From Streptomyces sp. Tue6028 (GTDB lineage: Bacteria > Actinomycetota > Actinomycetes > Streptomycetales > Streptomycetaceae): DNA of 64,000 nucleotides. The notes below the pieces were generated by a model. The model made no database searches, was not told the DNA's origin, and was given only the letters and a program-made list of their open reading frames with translations. The DNA lies in NCBI RefSeq assembly GCF_002300165.1, contig NZ_MLCE01000025.1, forward strand, positions 1 through 64,000. Reading direction: 5' to 3'. Both the position numbers and the translations under genes were made by a program. This document shows positions 23,805-32,511 of this stretch, piece by piece; within the stretch, counting starts at the first letter, position 1, and each line of letters starts with the position of its first letter.

Positions 23805-25268
23805 TCAGCCTCCGTTGACCTGGTGCGCGATCCGGTCGCCGATCTCCTTGTCGATGTTGCGCCAGTACTGGAGCGCACGGTCCAGGACCGGCCGCGACAC
23901 GTCGGCCTTCAGATGCCCGGTGACGTTCGACACCAGCCGGTCACGGGCCGCGTCGTCGAGCACTTGGCGGACCAGCGTGCCCGGCTGCCCCCAGTCGTCG
24001 TCCTCGCTGTGCAGCCGGTACGCCTCGCGCACCAGCTCGCCCGCGGTCTCCCAGCTCGCCGGATCCCCGAACTGCCCGTAGTCGGCGTCGGGTCCGCCGT
24101 ACGAGTTGGGCGCGTACGGCCGGGCGGCGTTGGACGGCTCGTAGCGCATCGGGCCGTCCTTGGCGTACGAGTTGACCGGGGAGTGCGGCCGGTTGGGCGG
24201 CAGCTGGCTGTAGTTGGGGCCGATCCGGTACCGGTGCGTGTCCGGGTAGGAGAAGAGCCGGCCCAGCAGCATCTTGTCCGGCGAGGGGCCGATGCCCGGG
24301 ACCAGGTTCGAGGGCTCGAAGGCCGCCTGCTCGATGTGGACGAAGTAGTCCTCGGGGTTCCGGTGCAGGGTCATCCGGCCGACGTCGATGAGCGGGTAGT
24401 CCCCGTGCGGCCAGACCTTCGTCAGGTCGAACGGGTTGAAGCGGTAGTCCGCCGCGTCGTCGAACGGCATGATCTGGACCTTCAGCGTCCAGCTCGGAGC
24501 GTTCCCCGACTCGATCGACTCGTACAGGTCCCGGCGGTGCACGTCGGCGTCCGTGCCGGCCAGCTCGTCGGCCTCCGCCTGGGTGAGGAAGTCGATGCCC
24601 TGGTCGGTCTTGAAGTGGTACTTCACCCAGAACCGCTCACCGGCACCGTTGATCCACATGTAGGTGTGGGACGAGTAGCCGTTCATGTGGCGGTACGTCT
24701 TGGGGATGCCGCGGTCGCCCATCAGCCAGGTCACCTGGTGCGCCGACTCGGGCGAGAGCGTCCAGAAGTCCCACTGCATGTCGTTGCTGCGCAGCCCGGT
24801 CGCGGGGTGGCGCTTCTGCGAGCGGATGAAGTCCTGGAACTTGATCGTGTCACGGACGAAGAAGACCGGAGTGTTGTTGCCCACCAGGTCGTAATTGCCG
24901 AGCTCCGTGTAGAACTTGAGCGCGAAGCCGCGGGGGTCGCGCCAGGTGTCCGGCGATCCCTGCTCGCCGGCGACGGTGGAGAACCGTGCCAGCATCTCGG
25001 TGCGCTTGCCCGGCTGGAAGAGATCCGCCTTGGTGAACTGGCTGACGTCGTTGGTGACTTCGAAGAATCCGTACGCTCCACTGCCCTTGGCGTGCACCAC
25101 CCGCTCGGGGACCCGTTCCCGGTTGAACTGGGCCATCTTCTCGATCAGGTAGTGGTCCTGGAGCAGGATCGGACCGTCGGGGCCGACGGTGAGCGAGTGC
25201 TCGTCGCTCTCCACCGGATTCCCGACGTTGTTCGTGGTGTACGGAGCCTTCTGGGGTGCCTGCGTCAC
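23805..25268 (-). CDS. katA: monofunctional heme catalase
   Basis: A 487-residue clade 3 small-subunit catalase. The active-site His59 lies in RERVPERVVHAKGSGAYG; the heme-ligand tyrosine lies in RLFSYPDTHRYRIG. It destroys hydrogen peroxide in the cytoplasm. The GTG at 25268 is chosen because GGGAGGAC lies upstream. It is monocistronic, with an 18-bp hairpin after the stop. A dense dyad cluster lies about 80-110 bp before the start. No CatR-type Fur gene is adjacent, unlike some Streptomyces katA loci. The symbol is by family; the genome may hold other catalases. Confidence 0.95.
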   Translation of the reverse strand: MTQAPQKAPYTTNNVGNPVESDEHSLTVGPDGPILLQDHYLIEKMAQFNRERVPERVVHAKGSGAYGFFEVTNDVSQFTKADLFQPGKRTEMLARFSTVAGEQGSPDTWRDPRGFALKFYTELGNYDLVGNNTPVFFVRDTIKFQDFIRSQKRHPATGLRSNDMQWDFWTLSPESAHQVTWLMGDRGIPKTYRHMNGYSSHTYMWINGAGERFWVKYHFKTDQGIDFLTQAEADELAGTDADVHRRDLYESIESGNAPSWTLKVQIMPFDDAADYRFNPFDLTKVWPHGDYPLIDVGRMTLHRNPEDYFVHIEQAAFEPSNLVPGIGPSPDKMLLGRLFSYPDTHRYRIGPNYSQLPPNRPHSPVNSYAKDGPMRYEPSNAARPYAPNSYGGPDADYGQFGDPASWETAGELVREAYRLHSEDDDWGQPGTLVRQVLDDAARDRLVSNVTGHLKADVSRPVLDRALQYWRNIDKEIGDRIAHQVNGG

Positions 25269-25348
25269 GAGCGTCCTCCCGTCAGAAAAGAGTCGTCAGG
25301 TCGCTTCGCTCACCCCAGCAGTCAACGCCGCCGACGGAATGTCGGCAA

Positions 25349-25379
25349 CATGTGGACCGAGTCGGTCCACATGTGGACA
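25349..25379. promoter_or_regulatory. overlapping palindromes upstream of catalase
   Basis: CATGTGGACC-GAGTC-GGTCCACATG (25349-25373) is a perfect 10-bp inverted repeat; it overlaps GTCCACATGTGGAC (25366-25379), a perfect 14-bp palindrome. A further 6-bp dyad, GCCGAC-N5-GTCGGC, lies at 25330-25346. Likely operators of the catalase promoter; the regulator is unknown. Confidence 0.6.
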
Positions 25380-25512
25380 GCGTCCGGTCCCGGTCCCGGT
25401 CCGGCGCCGACGGGGATGCCGACGCCGAACAACGGGCCCGGCGCAGCCGCCCGGCGCCGCACGTCGGTGCCGGTCCGGGCGGCCCCGGGGTGAGACCGGG
25501 CGAGTACCCGCC

Positions 25513-27690
25513 TCAGCCCCGGTTCAACTCGAACCAGACGACCTTTCCGGTGCTCAGCCGTGTCGCGCCCCACCGCCTGGCCAGCCGGTTCACCAGATAC
25601 AGCCCACGGCCGCCCTCGTCGGTGGCGCGGGCCTGCCGCAGCCTGGGCAGCTGCGGCACGTCGTCACCGACCTCGCAGCGCAGGACGTCGGTCCGCAGCA
25701 GCCGCAGCGTCACCGGCCGTGACGCATAGCGCACGGCGTTCGTCACGACCTCGCTGACGAGCAGCTCCACCGAGTCGGTCAGCTCCTCCAGGCCCCACCG
25801 CGACAGCGCACGCCGGGCCAGCTTGCGGGCCCGCCCCGGGGCGGCGTCCTCCGGCTCCAGGAACCAGTACGCGACGTCGCTCGGCGCGATCCCGTCGAAG
25901 CGGGCGGCGAGCAGCGCGATGTCGTCGTCCCGGTCGCCCGGACCGAGCATGTCGAGCACCTCGTCGCACAGCGCCTCCAGCGGCGGCGGGTGGTCGGGCC
26001 CGGTCAGCTGCGCCGTGGCGGCCAGCCGCTCCCGCAGCTGCTCTATGCCGGTCCACACGTCCCTGAGCCGGGACTCGACCAGACCGTCGGTGTACAGCAG
26101 CAGCGTCGCCCCGGCGGGCGCGTCCAGCTCGACCGCCTCGAAGTCCACGCCGCCCACACCGATCGGGGCGCCCGGCGGCACCCGCAGCACCTCGGCACGC
26201 CCGCCCAGATGCAGCAGGACCGGCGGCGGATGGCCGGCGTTGGCGATGGTGATGCGGTGCGAGACCGGGTCGTAGACCGCGTACAGGCAGGTCGCCATGC
26301 GGTCGGTGCCCAGCCGCTGCGCCTGCTCGTCGAGGTGGTGCAGCACCTCCTGCGGCGGCAGATCGAGCCCCGCCAGGGTCTGCGCGGTCGTCCGCAGCTG
26401 CCCCATGATCGCCGCCGACGTCATCGAGTGCCCCATGACATCACCGACGACCAGGGCGACCCGGCTGCCCGGCAGCGGGATCGCGTCGTACCAGTCCCCG
26501 CCGACGCGCGCCGTCTCGGCGGCGGGCAGGTAGCGGCTGGCCAGCCGCACACCCGTGGGCCGCGGCAGCGTCTCGGGCAGCATCGTGCGCTGCAGCTCGT
26601 CGGCGATGTACGCCTCCCGCCCGTACAGCACCGCCTTGTCGATGCCGAGGGCGCTGTGCGTGGCGAGCTGCGCGGCGACCAGCAGATCGTCCGCCTCGAA
26701 GGCGAGACGCTCCGGGCGGCGCAGGAACAGGGCCGCGCCGATCACCCTGCGGCGCCCGCGCAGCGGGGCCAGGATCGCGCGCTGCCCGCCGGGCACCACC
26801 AGATCGTCGCCGAGCAGCTCGGGCAGCGCCGCCCGTGCGGCGGGCGCGTCCGCGAACACCGGGCGGACACCGCGCAGCACCTCGGCGAGGGCACCGCCCG
26901 GGCGCACCTCGCACAGCTCGGCCGTCATCGCCGACAGCTCGCTCGGCTCGGGCCGCAGCGCCGGCGTGAAGCCGCCGTCGGTGTCCCGCTCCTCGGGAAT
27001 CCGGTCGGTGCGCCGCAGACGCAGCACGAGGGGCCCGGTGGGCCGCTCGTCGCCGACGGGCAGCGGGTCGCGCAGATAGACGAGGATCGCGTCCGAGAAC
27101 GTCGGCACGGTGGCCCGGCACAGACCCATCACGATCTCGTCGAGGTCGATGCCGCGCGCGATCCTGCGGGTCGCGGCGCCCACGAAGCGCAGCCGGTCGC
27201 CGTCCCTGCGCATCGGCATCGGGCCGCCCTGCGGCAGCGTCTGCCCGGTGCGCCGCTCCTTGGCGCCGGGGGCGCGCGGCGGGCGGTCCTGCTCCGCGGC
27301 CGGCTGGGCCGGGATGCCCTCCGGTGCGGGACGCGGGCGGTGCGCGTCGGGTTCGGTCGCCGACGGCTGGGAGTGTTCGGAGCCGGAGGAGGCGGGCGGC
27401 GGTGTGGACGCGCCGGTGCCGGAGGAGCCCGACGACGACGTCATGTCGACGTCGGCCGAGACCTGCCCGGAGGCGCGCCGGCTGCACGGCGTGGCGGCGG
27501 CCGGTCCCTGGGGCGCGTCGCCCGTGCGGGCGGACTGGACGGGTAACGCGGAGGCACCCGGCAGGGACGACGACTGTTCCGGGGTACGCAGGAGTGCCCC
27601 GCGGGGGTCCGCGGGGGCGGGCGGCCGGCCGGCACCGGGCTGGCGGCGCTCGTGCGAGGTGGGGTACTCCGTCACGCGTGTCGAATCCAT
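25513..27690 (-). CDS. SpoIIE-type PP2C phosphatase with GAF and HATPase domains
   Basis: A 725-residue signalling protein. About 160 residues of Pro/Ser-rich linker precede a GAF domain (~170-340), a SpoIIE/RsbU PP2C domain (~365-580; GGDWYDAIPL, VGDVMGHS, LLYTDGLVES) and a C-terminal serine-kinase-like ATPase (~600-725; LLVSEVVTNAVRYAS, DEGGRGLYLVNRLA). Such proteins control anti-sigma and anti-anti-sigma partners by dephosphorylation. Its start overlaps the preceding small gene by 19 nt, so the two are probably coupled. No ribosome binding site is obvious before the ATG at 27690; internal starts are possible. Confidence 0.9.
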   Translation of the reverse strand: MDSTRVTEYPTSHERRQPGAGRPPAPADPRGALLRTPEQSSSLPGASALPVQSARTGDAPQGPAAATPCSRRASGQVSADVDMTSSSGSSGTGASTPPPASSGSEHSQPSATEPDAHRPRPAPEGIPAQPAAEQDRPPRAPGAKERRTGQTLPQGGPMPMRRDGDRLRFVGAATRRIARGIDLDEIVMGLCRATVPTFSDAILVYLRDPLPVGDERPTGPLVLRLRRTDRIPEERDTDGGFTPALRPEPSELSAMTAELCEVRPGGALAEVLRGVRPVFADAPAARAALPELLGDDLVVPGGQRAILAPLRGRRRVIGAALFLRRPERLAFEADDLLVAAQLATHSALGIDKAVLYGREAYIADELQRTMLPETLPRPTGVRLASRYLPAAETARVGGDWYDAIPLPGSRVALVVGDVMGHSMTSAAIMGQLRTTAQTLAGLDLPPQEVLHHLDEQAQRLGTDRMATCLYAVYDPVSHRITIANAGHPPPVLLHLGGRAEVLRVPPGAPIGVGGVDFEAVELDAPAGATLLLYTDGLVESRLRDVWTGIEQLRERLAATAQLTGPDHPPPLEALCDEVLDMLGPGDRDDDIALLAARFDGIAPSDVAYWFLEPEDAAPGRARKLARRALSRWGLEELTDSVELLVSEVVTNAVRYASRPVTLRLLRTDVLRCEVGDDVPQLPRLRQARATDEGGRGLYLVNRLARRWGATRLSTGKVVWFELNRG

Positions 27691-28025
27691 CCGTCCGGGG
27701 CTGCGCGCCGTGCGTGCAGTTCGTCCCGCAGCCCCGATACCCGGAATGTGTGCCCCGGGAACGGAATCTGCGCGTCGTCGGGGTCGGGCCCGAGGGTGAG
27801 CACGGCCGCGGCCGTGCCGGGGACGGGCCGCGCCGACCGGAGCGCCGTGCGCGACACCGCGTCAGGCAGCCTTGCGGGCCGCGCGGATGACGCCGTGCCG
27901 GACGACGCCGACAGGGAAACCGTACGCGACCGCGCGCCGGACGCCGACGGCAGCGCCGCGCGGGACGCCGCTCCGTCCGGTCCGCCACGGGCCGCGCCGC
28001 CGTGCCCCTCGTACCGCTCGCTCAC
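27672..28025 (-). CDS. small conserved-looking protein of unknown function
   Basis: A 117-residue protein starting at GTG 28025 after GGCAGGAC. Codon third positions are almost all G or C, as in real genes here. The first 70 residues are Ala/Ser/Arg-rich; the end, IPFPGHTFRVSGLRDELHAR, looks more folded. No known domain. Its 3' end overlaps the start of the phosphatase gene, so it may act in translational coupling or with the phosphatase. Confidence 0.45.
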   Translation of the reverse strand: MSERYEGHGGAARGGPDGAASRAALPSASGARSRTVSLSASSGTASSARPARLPDAVSRTALRSARPVPGTAAAVLTLGPDPDDAQIPFPGHTFRVSGLRDELHARRAAPDGWIRHA

Positions 28026-28108
28026 GTCCTGCCGCCCCTCGATGACATATGGTCAAGCCCGGCTCGTACTGCGGGAGTTGTTGCTGCGGTGCGCCCTTGC
28101 GGAAGACG

Positions 28109-28139
28109 ATCCTACGGTTGTACCACGGGGGCGCATCAA
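28109..28139 (-). promoter_or_regulatory. candidate promoter of the PP2C operon
   Basis: On the minus strand TTGATG (28139-28134), a 19-bp spacer and TAGGAT (28114-28109). The -10 fits the Streptomyces consensus; the spacer is long. It would give a ~75-nt leader. Confidence 0.35.
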
Positions 28140-28144
28140 GGGTC

Positions 28145-28837
28145 TCATGAGGACACGTGCGCGGGCGTACGGTCCCAGTCATCGGGCAGGAAGGGAACCG
28201 GCCAGGACGGATCCGGCCGCCAGTGCTGCCATCCGTCCGAGAACGGCGCACCCCACGACGTGATCACGTCCACGGCCGACCAGCCCGCCTCCCGCACGCG
28301 CGCGGCCAGTTGAGCGTCCATCAGACCGGCCCGCTGGGCCATCGCGAACTCGTCCTCGTCGAGCCAGCGCCAACTCCGGTCCGGGTGCACGGAGATGTCC
28401 AGGAAGTGGTCCTCCGAGTCGACCCCGCCCTCCCAACGGGCCAGCGGCGCCTCAAGATTCACGTACCAGTTCTTGAAACGCCAGCCCGGCTCCCAGAACA
28501 GCCACACCGACCAGGCGTCCCCGGGTCGCGCCAGCTTCAGCACCCCGGTGCCGAACCAGCGGTCGCGCAGCACCGAGCGCGGCTTGGTGTAGCGCGACTC
28601 GAGCGGCTCCCCGTGCACCGGCGTGCCGTCGGCCAGCACCGGCTTCACGCACTCCGTGCCCGGGGCCATCCACACGGCGAGCAGCTCCGGGTCGTCGCGC
28701 ACGACGGTCACCGGACGGCAGATGTGGAAGCGCGCGCCGGCGTTCTCCCGGTACCGCCACAGGATGTGACTGCCGGGGGTCCAGTGCTCCGCCGGCCCGC
28801 CCGCTCCCACTCGTCTCACCGCTCCACCGTCTGCCAT
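28145..28837 (-). CDS. DUF402/FomD-like nucleoside phosphatase
   Basis: A 230-residue protein with the FomD/DUF402 barrel pattern: VWLFWEPGWRFKNWYVNLEAP, then DHFLDISVHPDRSWRWLDEDEF with the acidic residues that bind metal in this family. Characterised relatives hydrolyse nucleoside di- or triphosphates. Cytoplasmic. The ATG lies 6 nt after TAATAT, so the transcript is probably leaderless. It is transcribed separately from fumC, whose stop lies upstream. Confidence 0.85.
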   Translation of the reverse strand: MADGGAVRRVGAGGPAEHWTPGSHILWRYRENAGARFHICRPVTVVRDDPELLAVWMAPGTECVKPVLADGTPVHGEPLESRYTKPRSVLRDRWFGTGVLKLARPGDAWSVWLFWEPGWRFKNWYVNLEAPLARWEGGVDSEDHFLDISVHPDRSWRWLDEDEFAMAQRAGLMDAQLAARVREAGWSAVDVITSWGAPFSDGWQHWRPDPSWPVPFLPDDWDRTPAHVSS

Positions 28838-28843
28838 GAACAG

Positions 28844-28849
28844 ATATTA
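28844..28849 (-). promoter_or_regulatory. -10 hexamer TAATAT of the DUF402 gene
   Basis: Minus-strand TAATAT ends 6 nt before the ATG at 28837, the spacing expected for a leaderless mRNA. Confidence 0.6.
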
Positions 28850-28952
28850 GGTGCCCCAGGCATACGACGCTGCGGCACGCGTCACGGTTCTCGTCAGCGG
28901 ACTCAGGACGTAACCGCCACGTCATCCGGCGTCCGCGGGGAGGCGGGAGCCG

Positions 28953-30356
28953 TCACGGGCGCGTCATCCGCAGGACATCCAGCGCCTCGTCCAGTTGCTC
29001 CAGGGTGAGGTCCCCGCGCTCCAGGTAACCCGACTCCAGGACCACCTGGCGGATCGTCTTCCGCTCCGCCAGCGCCTTCTTGGCGACCTTCGCGGCCTCC
29101 TCGTACCCGATGTACTTGTTGAGCGGCGTCACCACGGACGGTGACGACTCGGCGTACTCGCGGGCCCGCTCGCGGTGCGCGACGATCCCGTCGACGGTGC
29201 GGTCGGCGAGCAGCCGGGACACATTGGCGAGTAGCCGGACCGACTCCAGGACGTTCCTGGCGATGACCGGCAGCATGACGTTGAGTTCGAAGTTCCCGGC
29301 CGCTCCGGCCACCGCGACCGTGGCGTCGTTCCCGGTGACCTGGGCGGCGACCATGAGCACGGCCTCCGGGATGACGGGGTTCACCTTCCCCGGCATGATC
29401 GACGATCCGGGCTGGAGGTCGGGCAGGGCGATCTCGGCCAGCCCGGTGCGCGGCCCGGAGGCCATCCACCGCAGATCGTTGGCGATCTTCGTCAGACCCA
29501 CCGCGACGGTCCTGAGCTGCCCGCTGGTCTCGACGATGCCGTCCCGCGCGCCCTGCGCCTCGAAGTGGTCGCGGGCCTCCGTCAGCGGCAGCCCCGTGGC
29601 CCGGGCCACCTCCGCGATGACAGCGGCGGAGAACCCCGGCGGCGTGTTGATCCCGGTCCCCACGGCGGTGCCGCCGAGCGGCAGTTCGGCGAGCCGCGGC
29701 AGCGAGGCGCGCAGCCGCTCCACCCCGTACCGGACCTGGGCCGCGTACCCCCCGAATTCCTGCCCCAGCGTCACGGGTGTCGCGTCCATCAGGTGCGTGC
29801 GCCCGGACTTCACGACGTCGGCGAACTCCCGCGCCTTGCGCTCCAGCGCGGTCGCCAGGTGTTCCAGCGCGGGGATCAGGTCCCGGGTCACGGCCGCGGT
29901 CGCGGCGATGTGGATGGAGGAGGGGAACACGTCGTTCGACGACTGGGACGCGTTCACCTGGTCGTTGGGGTGCACGTCCCGGCCGAGCCGCTCGCTCGCG
30001 AGCGTGGCGATGACCTCGTTGGTGTTCATGTTGGACGACGTCCCGGACCCGGTCTGGAACACGTCGACCGGGAAGTGCGCGTCCCAGCGGCCCTCCGCGA
30101 CCTCGGCAGCGGCCTCCTGGATCGCCTCCGCGACGTCCTTGCCGATCACGCCCAGCTCGCCGTTCACCTTCGCCGCGGCGGCCTTGATCCGGGCGAGCGC
30201 CTCGATGTGGGCCCGCTCGATCCGCTGCCCCGAGATCGGGAAGTTCTCCACGGCGCGCTGCGTCTGCGCCCGCCACTTCGCGTCGGCCGGCACCCGGACC
30301 TCACCCATGGAGTCGTGCTCGGTCCGGTACGCGGTTTCCGCCTGGCCATCTGTCAT
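28953..30356 (-). CDS. fumC: class II fumarate hydratase
   Basis: A 467-residue enzyme of the fumarase/aspartase superfamily, interconverting fumarate and L-malate in the TCA cycle. The signature GSSIMPGKVNP is intact, together with GSGTSSNMNTNEV and TSNDVFPSS-type substrate loops (here ASQSSNDVFPSS). Fe-S-independent, so oxygen-stable. The ATG at 30356 follows GGAGGTGTCGTC; the longer frame lacks a site. A second, unrelated class I fumarase lies just upstream but is separated by strong hairpins, so the two are controlled independently. Confidence 0.96.
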   Translation of the reverse strand: MTDGQAETAYRTEHDSMGEVRVPADAKWRAQTQRAVENFPISGQRIERAHIEALARIKAAAAKVNGELGVIGKDVAEAIQEAAAEVAEGRWDAHFPVDVFQTGSGTSSNMNTNEVIATLASERLGRDVHPNDQVNASQSSNDVFPSSIHIAATAAVTRDLIPALEHLATALERKAREFADVVKSGRTHLMDATPVTLGQEFGGYAAQVRYGVERLRASLPRLAELPLGGTAVGTGINTPPGFSAAVIAEVARATGLPLTEARDHFEAQGARDGIVETSGQLRTVAVGLTKIANDLRWMASGPRTGLAEIALPDLQPGSSIMPGKVNPVIPEAVLMVAAQVTGNDATVAVAGAAGNFELNVMLPVIARNVLESVRLLANVSRLLADRTVDGIVAHRERAREYAESSPSVVTPLNKYIGYEEAAKVAKKALAERKTIRQVVLESGYLERGDLTLEQLDEALDVLRMTRP

Positions 30357-30501
30357 TGACGACACCTCCATGGGGGACAGCATCCTGGACCCCACGGGTG
30401 TTCCCGTCGCGGCCGGTCAGCGGGGCGGGGGTGTTCGTCCGGGCGGACCAGTCGTACGCCACGGGCACGCCGCCCGTCCTGGACACGCGCACCCGCACAT
30501 G

Positions 30502-30536
30502 CCGAAAGGGCCGCTCCGACGGAGCGGCCCTTTCGG
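30502..30536 (-). terminator. terminator between the two fumarase genes
   Basis: CCGAAAGGGCCGCTCCG (30502-30518) pairs with 30520-30536, up to 17 bp; the stem ends in CTTTCGG. Ends the class I fumarase transcript before fumC. Confidence 0.8.
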
Positions 30537-30547
30537 TCGACCCCCGT

Positions 30548-30585
30548 TCGCGCAGGGCCACCCCCCGAGGAGCGGCCCTGCGCGA
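30548..30585 (-). terminator. second hairpin after the class I fumarase gene
   Basis: TCGCGCAGGGCC (30548-30559) pairs perfectly with 30574-30585, 12 bp with a 14-nt loop. Confidence 0.55.
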
Positions 30586-30634
30586 GCTCATGACGCCGGA
30601 GGCGTCGCGCGTCCGTCACGACGCCCAGGGCGTC

Positions 30635-32302
30635 CTACGCCAGGCCGGGGCCCCGGACCGGGATCGACGTGAACGTCGGCGCGGGCGCCGGGTCCTTGAA
30701 GAAGTCGTTGCCCTTGTCGTCGACCACGACGAACGCCGGGAAGTCCTCGACCTCGATCTTCCAGACGGCCTCCATGCCGAGCTCCTCGTACTCGACGACC
30801 TCGACCTTCTTGATGCAGTCCTGCGCCAGACGCGCGGCGGGGCCGCCGATGGAGCCGAGGTAGAAGCCGCCGTGGCTGCCGCACGCGTCCGTGACCTGCT
30901 GGGACCGGTTGCCCTTGGCCAGCATCACCTTGGAGCCGCCCGCCGCCTGGAACTGCTCGACGTAGGAGTCCATGCGGCCGGCCGTCGTCGGGCCGAAGGA
31001 ACCGGACGCGTAGCCCTCGGGCGTCTTGGCCGGGCCCGCGTAGTACACCGGGTGGTCCTTCAGGTACTGCGGCATCTCCTCACCCGCGTCGAGCCGCTCC
31101 TTGATCTTCGCGTGCGCGATGTCGCGGGCCACGACGAGCGGGCCGGAGAGCGAGAGCCGGGTCTTGACCGGGTACTTGGTGAGCTCGGCGAGGATGTCGT
31201 CCATCGGCTGGTTGAGGTCGATGCGGACCACGTCCGACGACTCGTCCAGGTGCTCGTCCGTGGTGTCCGGCAGGAAGCGTGCCGGGTCGGTCTCCAGCTG
31301 CTCCAGGAACACGCCCTCGGCGGTGATCTTCGCGACCGCCTGGCGGTCGGCCGAGCAGGACACGGCGATCGCGACCGGGCAGGACGCGCCGTGCCGGGGA
31401 AGACGGACCACACGCACGTCGTGGCAGAAGTACTTGCCGCCGAACTGCGCGCCGATCCCGATCTTCTGGGTCAGCTCGAAGACCTTCTCCTCCAGCTCCT
31501 TGTCCCGGAAGCCGTGCCCGAGCTCGGAGCCCTCCGCCGGGATCTCGTCCAGGTAGTGGGCGGAGGCGTACTTCGCGGTCTTGAGCGCGTACTCGGCGCT
31601 GGTGCCGCCGACGACGATCGCCAGGTGGTACGGCGGGCAGGCCGCCGTGCCGAGCGAGCGGATCTTCTCCTCCAGGAATTTCATCATGGAGCCCTCGTTG
31701 AGGACCGCCTTCGTCTCCTGGTAGAGGAACGACTTGTTGGCGCTGCCGCCGCCCTTGGCCATGAAGAGGAACTTGTAGGCGCCGCCGTCGGTCGCGTACA
31801 GCTCGATCTGCGCCGGCAGGTTCGAGCCGGTGTTCTTCTCCTCCCACATGGTGAGCGGAGCCATCTGCGAATAGCGCAGGTTCAGGTTCTTGTACGCGTC
31901 GTAGATGCCGCGGGACAGGGCCGCCTCGTCGCCGCCCTCGGTGAGCACGTTCTGGCCGCGCTTGCCCATGACGATGGCGGTGCCGGTGTCCTGGCACATG
32001 GGCAGGACGCCCGCCGCCGCGATGTTCGCGTTCTTCAGCAGGTCCAGCGCGACGAACTTGTCGTTGGCCGATGCCTCGGGGTCGTCGATGATCCGGCGCA
32101 GCTGGGCGAGGTGGGCGGGCCGCAGATAGTGCTGGATGTCGTGGATGGCCTCTTCGGCGAGCTTGCGCAGCGCCTCCGGCTCGACCTTGAGGAACGTGCG
32201 CCCGTCGGCCTCGAAGGCGGAGACACCCTCGGAGGTCACCAGCCGGTAGGGGGTGGTGTCCTCTCCCATGGGGAGCAGATCGGTGTACGCGAACTCAGGC
32301 AT
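30635..32302 (-). CDS. class I (4Fe-4S) fumarate hydratase
   Basis: A 555-residue iron-sulfur fumarase (FumA/FumB type). The cluster cysteines are visible in VLPMCQDTGT, YFCHDVRVV and CPVAIAVSC; the alpha and beta parts are fused in one chain as in E. coli FumA. GSFGPTTAGRMDSYVEQ lies in the beta part. The start is set at ATG 32302 because GAGGA is 9 nt upstream; an ATG three codons earlier sits directly on that site. The enzyme is oxygen-sensitive, complementing the stable FumC encoded next to it. Confidence 0.95.
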   Translation of the reverse strand: MPEFAYTDLLPMGEDTTPYRLVTSEGVSAFEADGRTFLKVEPEALRKLAEEAIHDIQHYLRPAHLAQLRRIIDDPEASANDKFVALDLLKNANIAAAGVLPMCQDTGTAIVMGKRGQNVLTEGGDEAALSRGIYDAYKNLNLRYSQMAPLTMWEEKNTGSNLPAQIELYATDGGAYKFLFMAKGGGSANKSFLYQETKAVLNEGSMMKFLEEKIRSLGTAACPPYHLAIVVGGTSAEYALKTAKYASAHYLDEIPAEGSELGHGFRDKELEEKVFELTQKIGIGAQFGGKYFCHDVRVVRLPRHGASCPVAIAVSCSADRQAVAKITAEGVFLEQLETDPARFLPDTTDEHLDESSDVVRIDLNQPMDDILAELTKYPVKTRLSLSGPLVVARDIAHAKIKERLDAGEEMPQYLKDHPVYYAGPAKTPEGYASGSFGPTTAGRMDSYVEQFQAAGGSKVMLAKGNRSQQVTDACGSHGGFYLGSIGGPAARLAQDCIKKVEVVEYEELGMEAVWKIEVEDFPAFVVVDDKGNDFFKDPAPAPTFTSIPVRGPGLA

Positions 32303-32447
32303 CTCGCCCATTCCTCACTCGACAGACAGCGGCGTGCCTCCATTGGCAGCGCCCACCAGCCTAGAACCTGGCTCGGACGGTGAGCTTGTGAGGTAGGGCT
32401 CAGTTGCCCGACATCGCCCGACCGGGAGTCGTCCACACCCCGACAGG

Positions 32448-32473
32448 GCCTGTCCGGCAATTGCCGGACAGGC
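32448..32473. repeat. perfect 26-bp palindrome
   Basis: The 26 bases centred between 32460 and 32461 are a perfect palindrome (half: GCCTGTCCGGCAA), extendable by G-U and two pairs. It lies 26 bp upstream of the DUF1707 promoter. Could be a hairpin terminator, a cruciform-type repeat or an IS-end-like element. Confidence 0.6.
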
Positions 32474-32499
32474 TCTAGTCGCGATCTATCGCGTTTGGG

Positions 32500-32505
32500 T
32501 ACGCT
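32500..32505 (+). promoter_or_regulatory. -10 hexamer TACGCT of the DUF1707 gene
   Basis: Ends 6 nt before the GTG at 32512, predicting a leaderless mRNA; no ribosome binding site is present. Confidence 0.6.
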
Positions 32506-32511
32506 GCTGTC

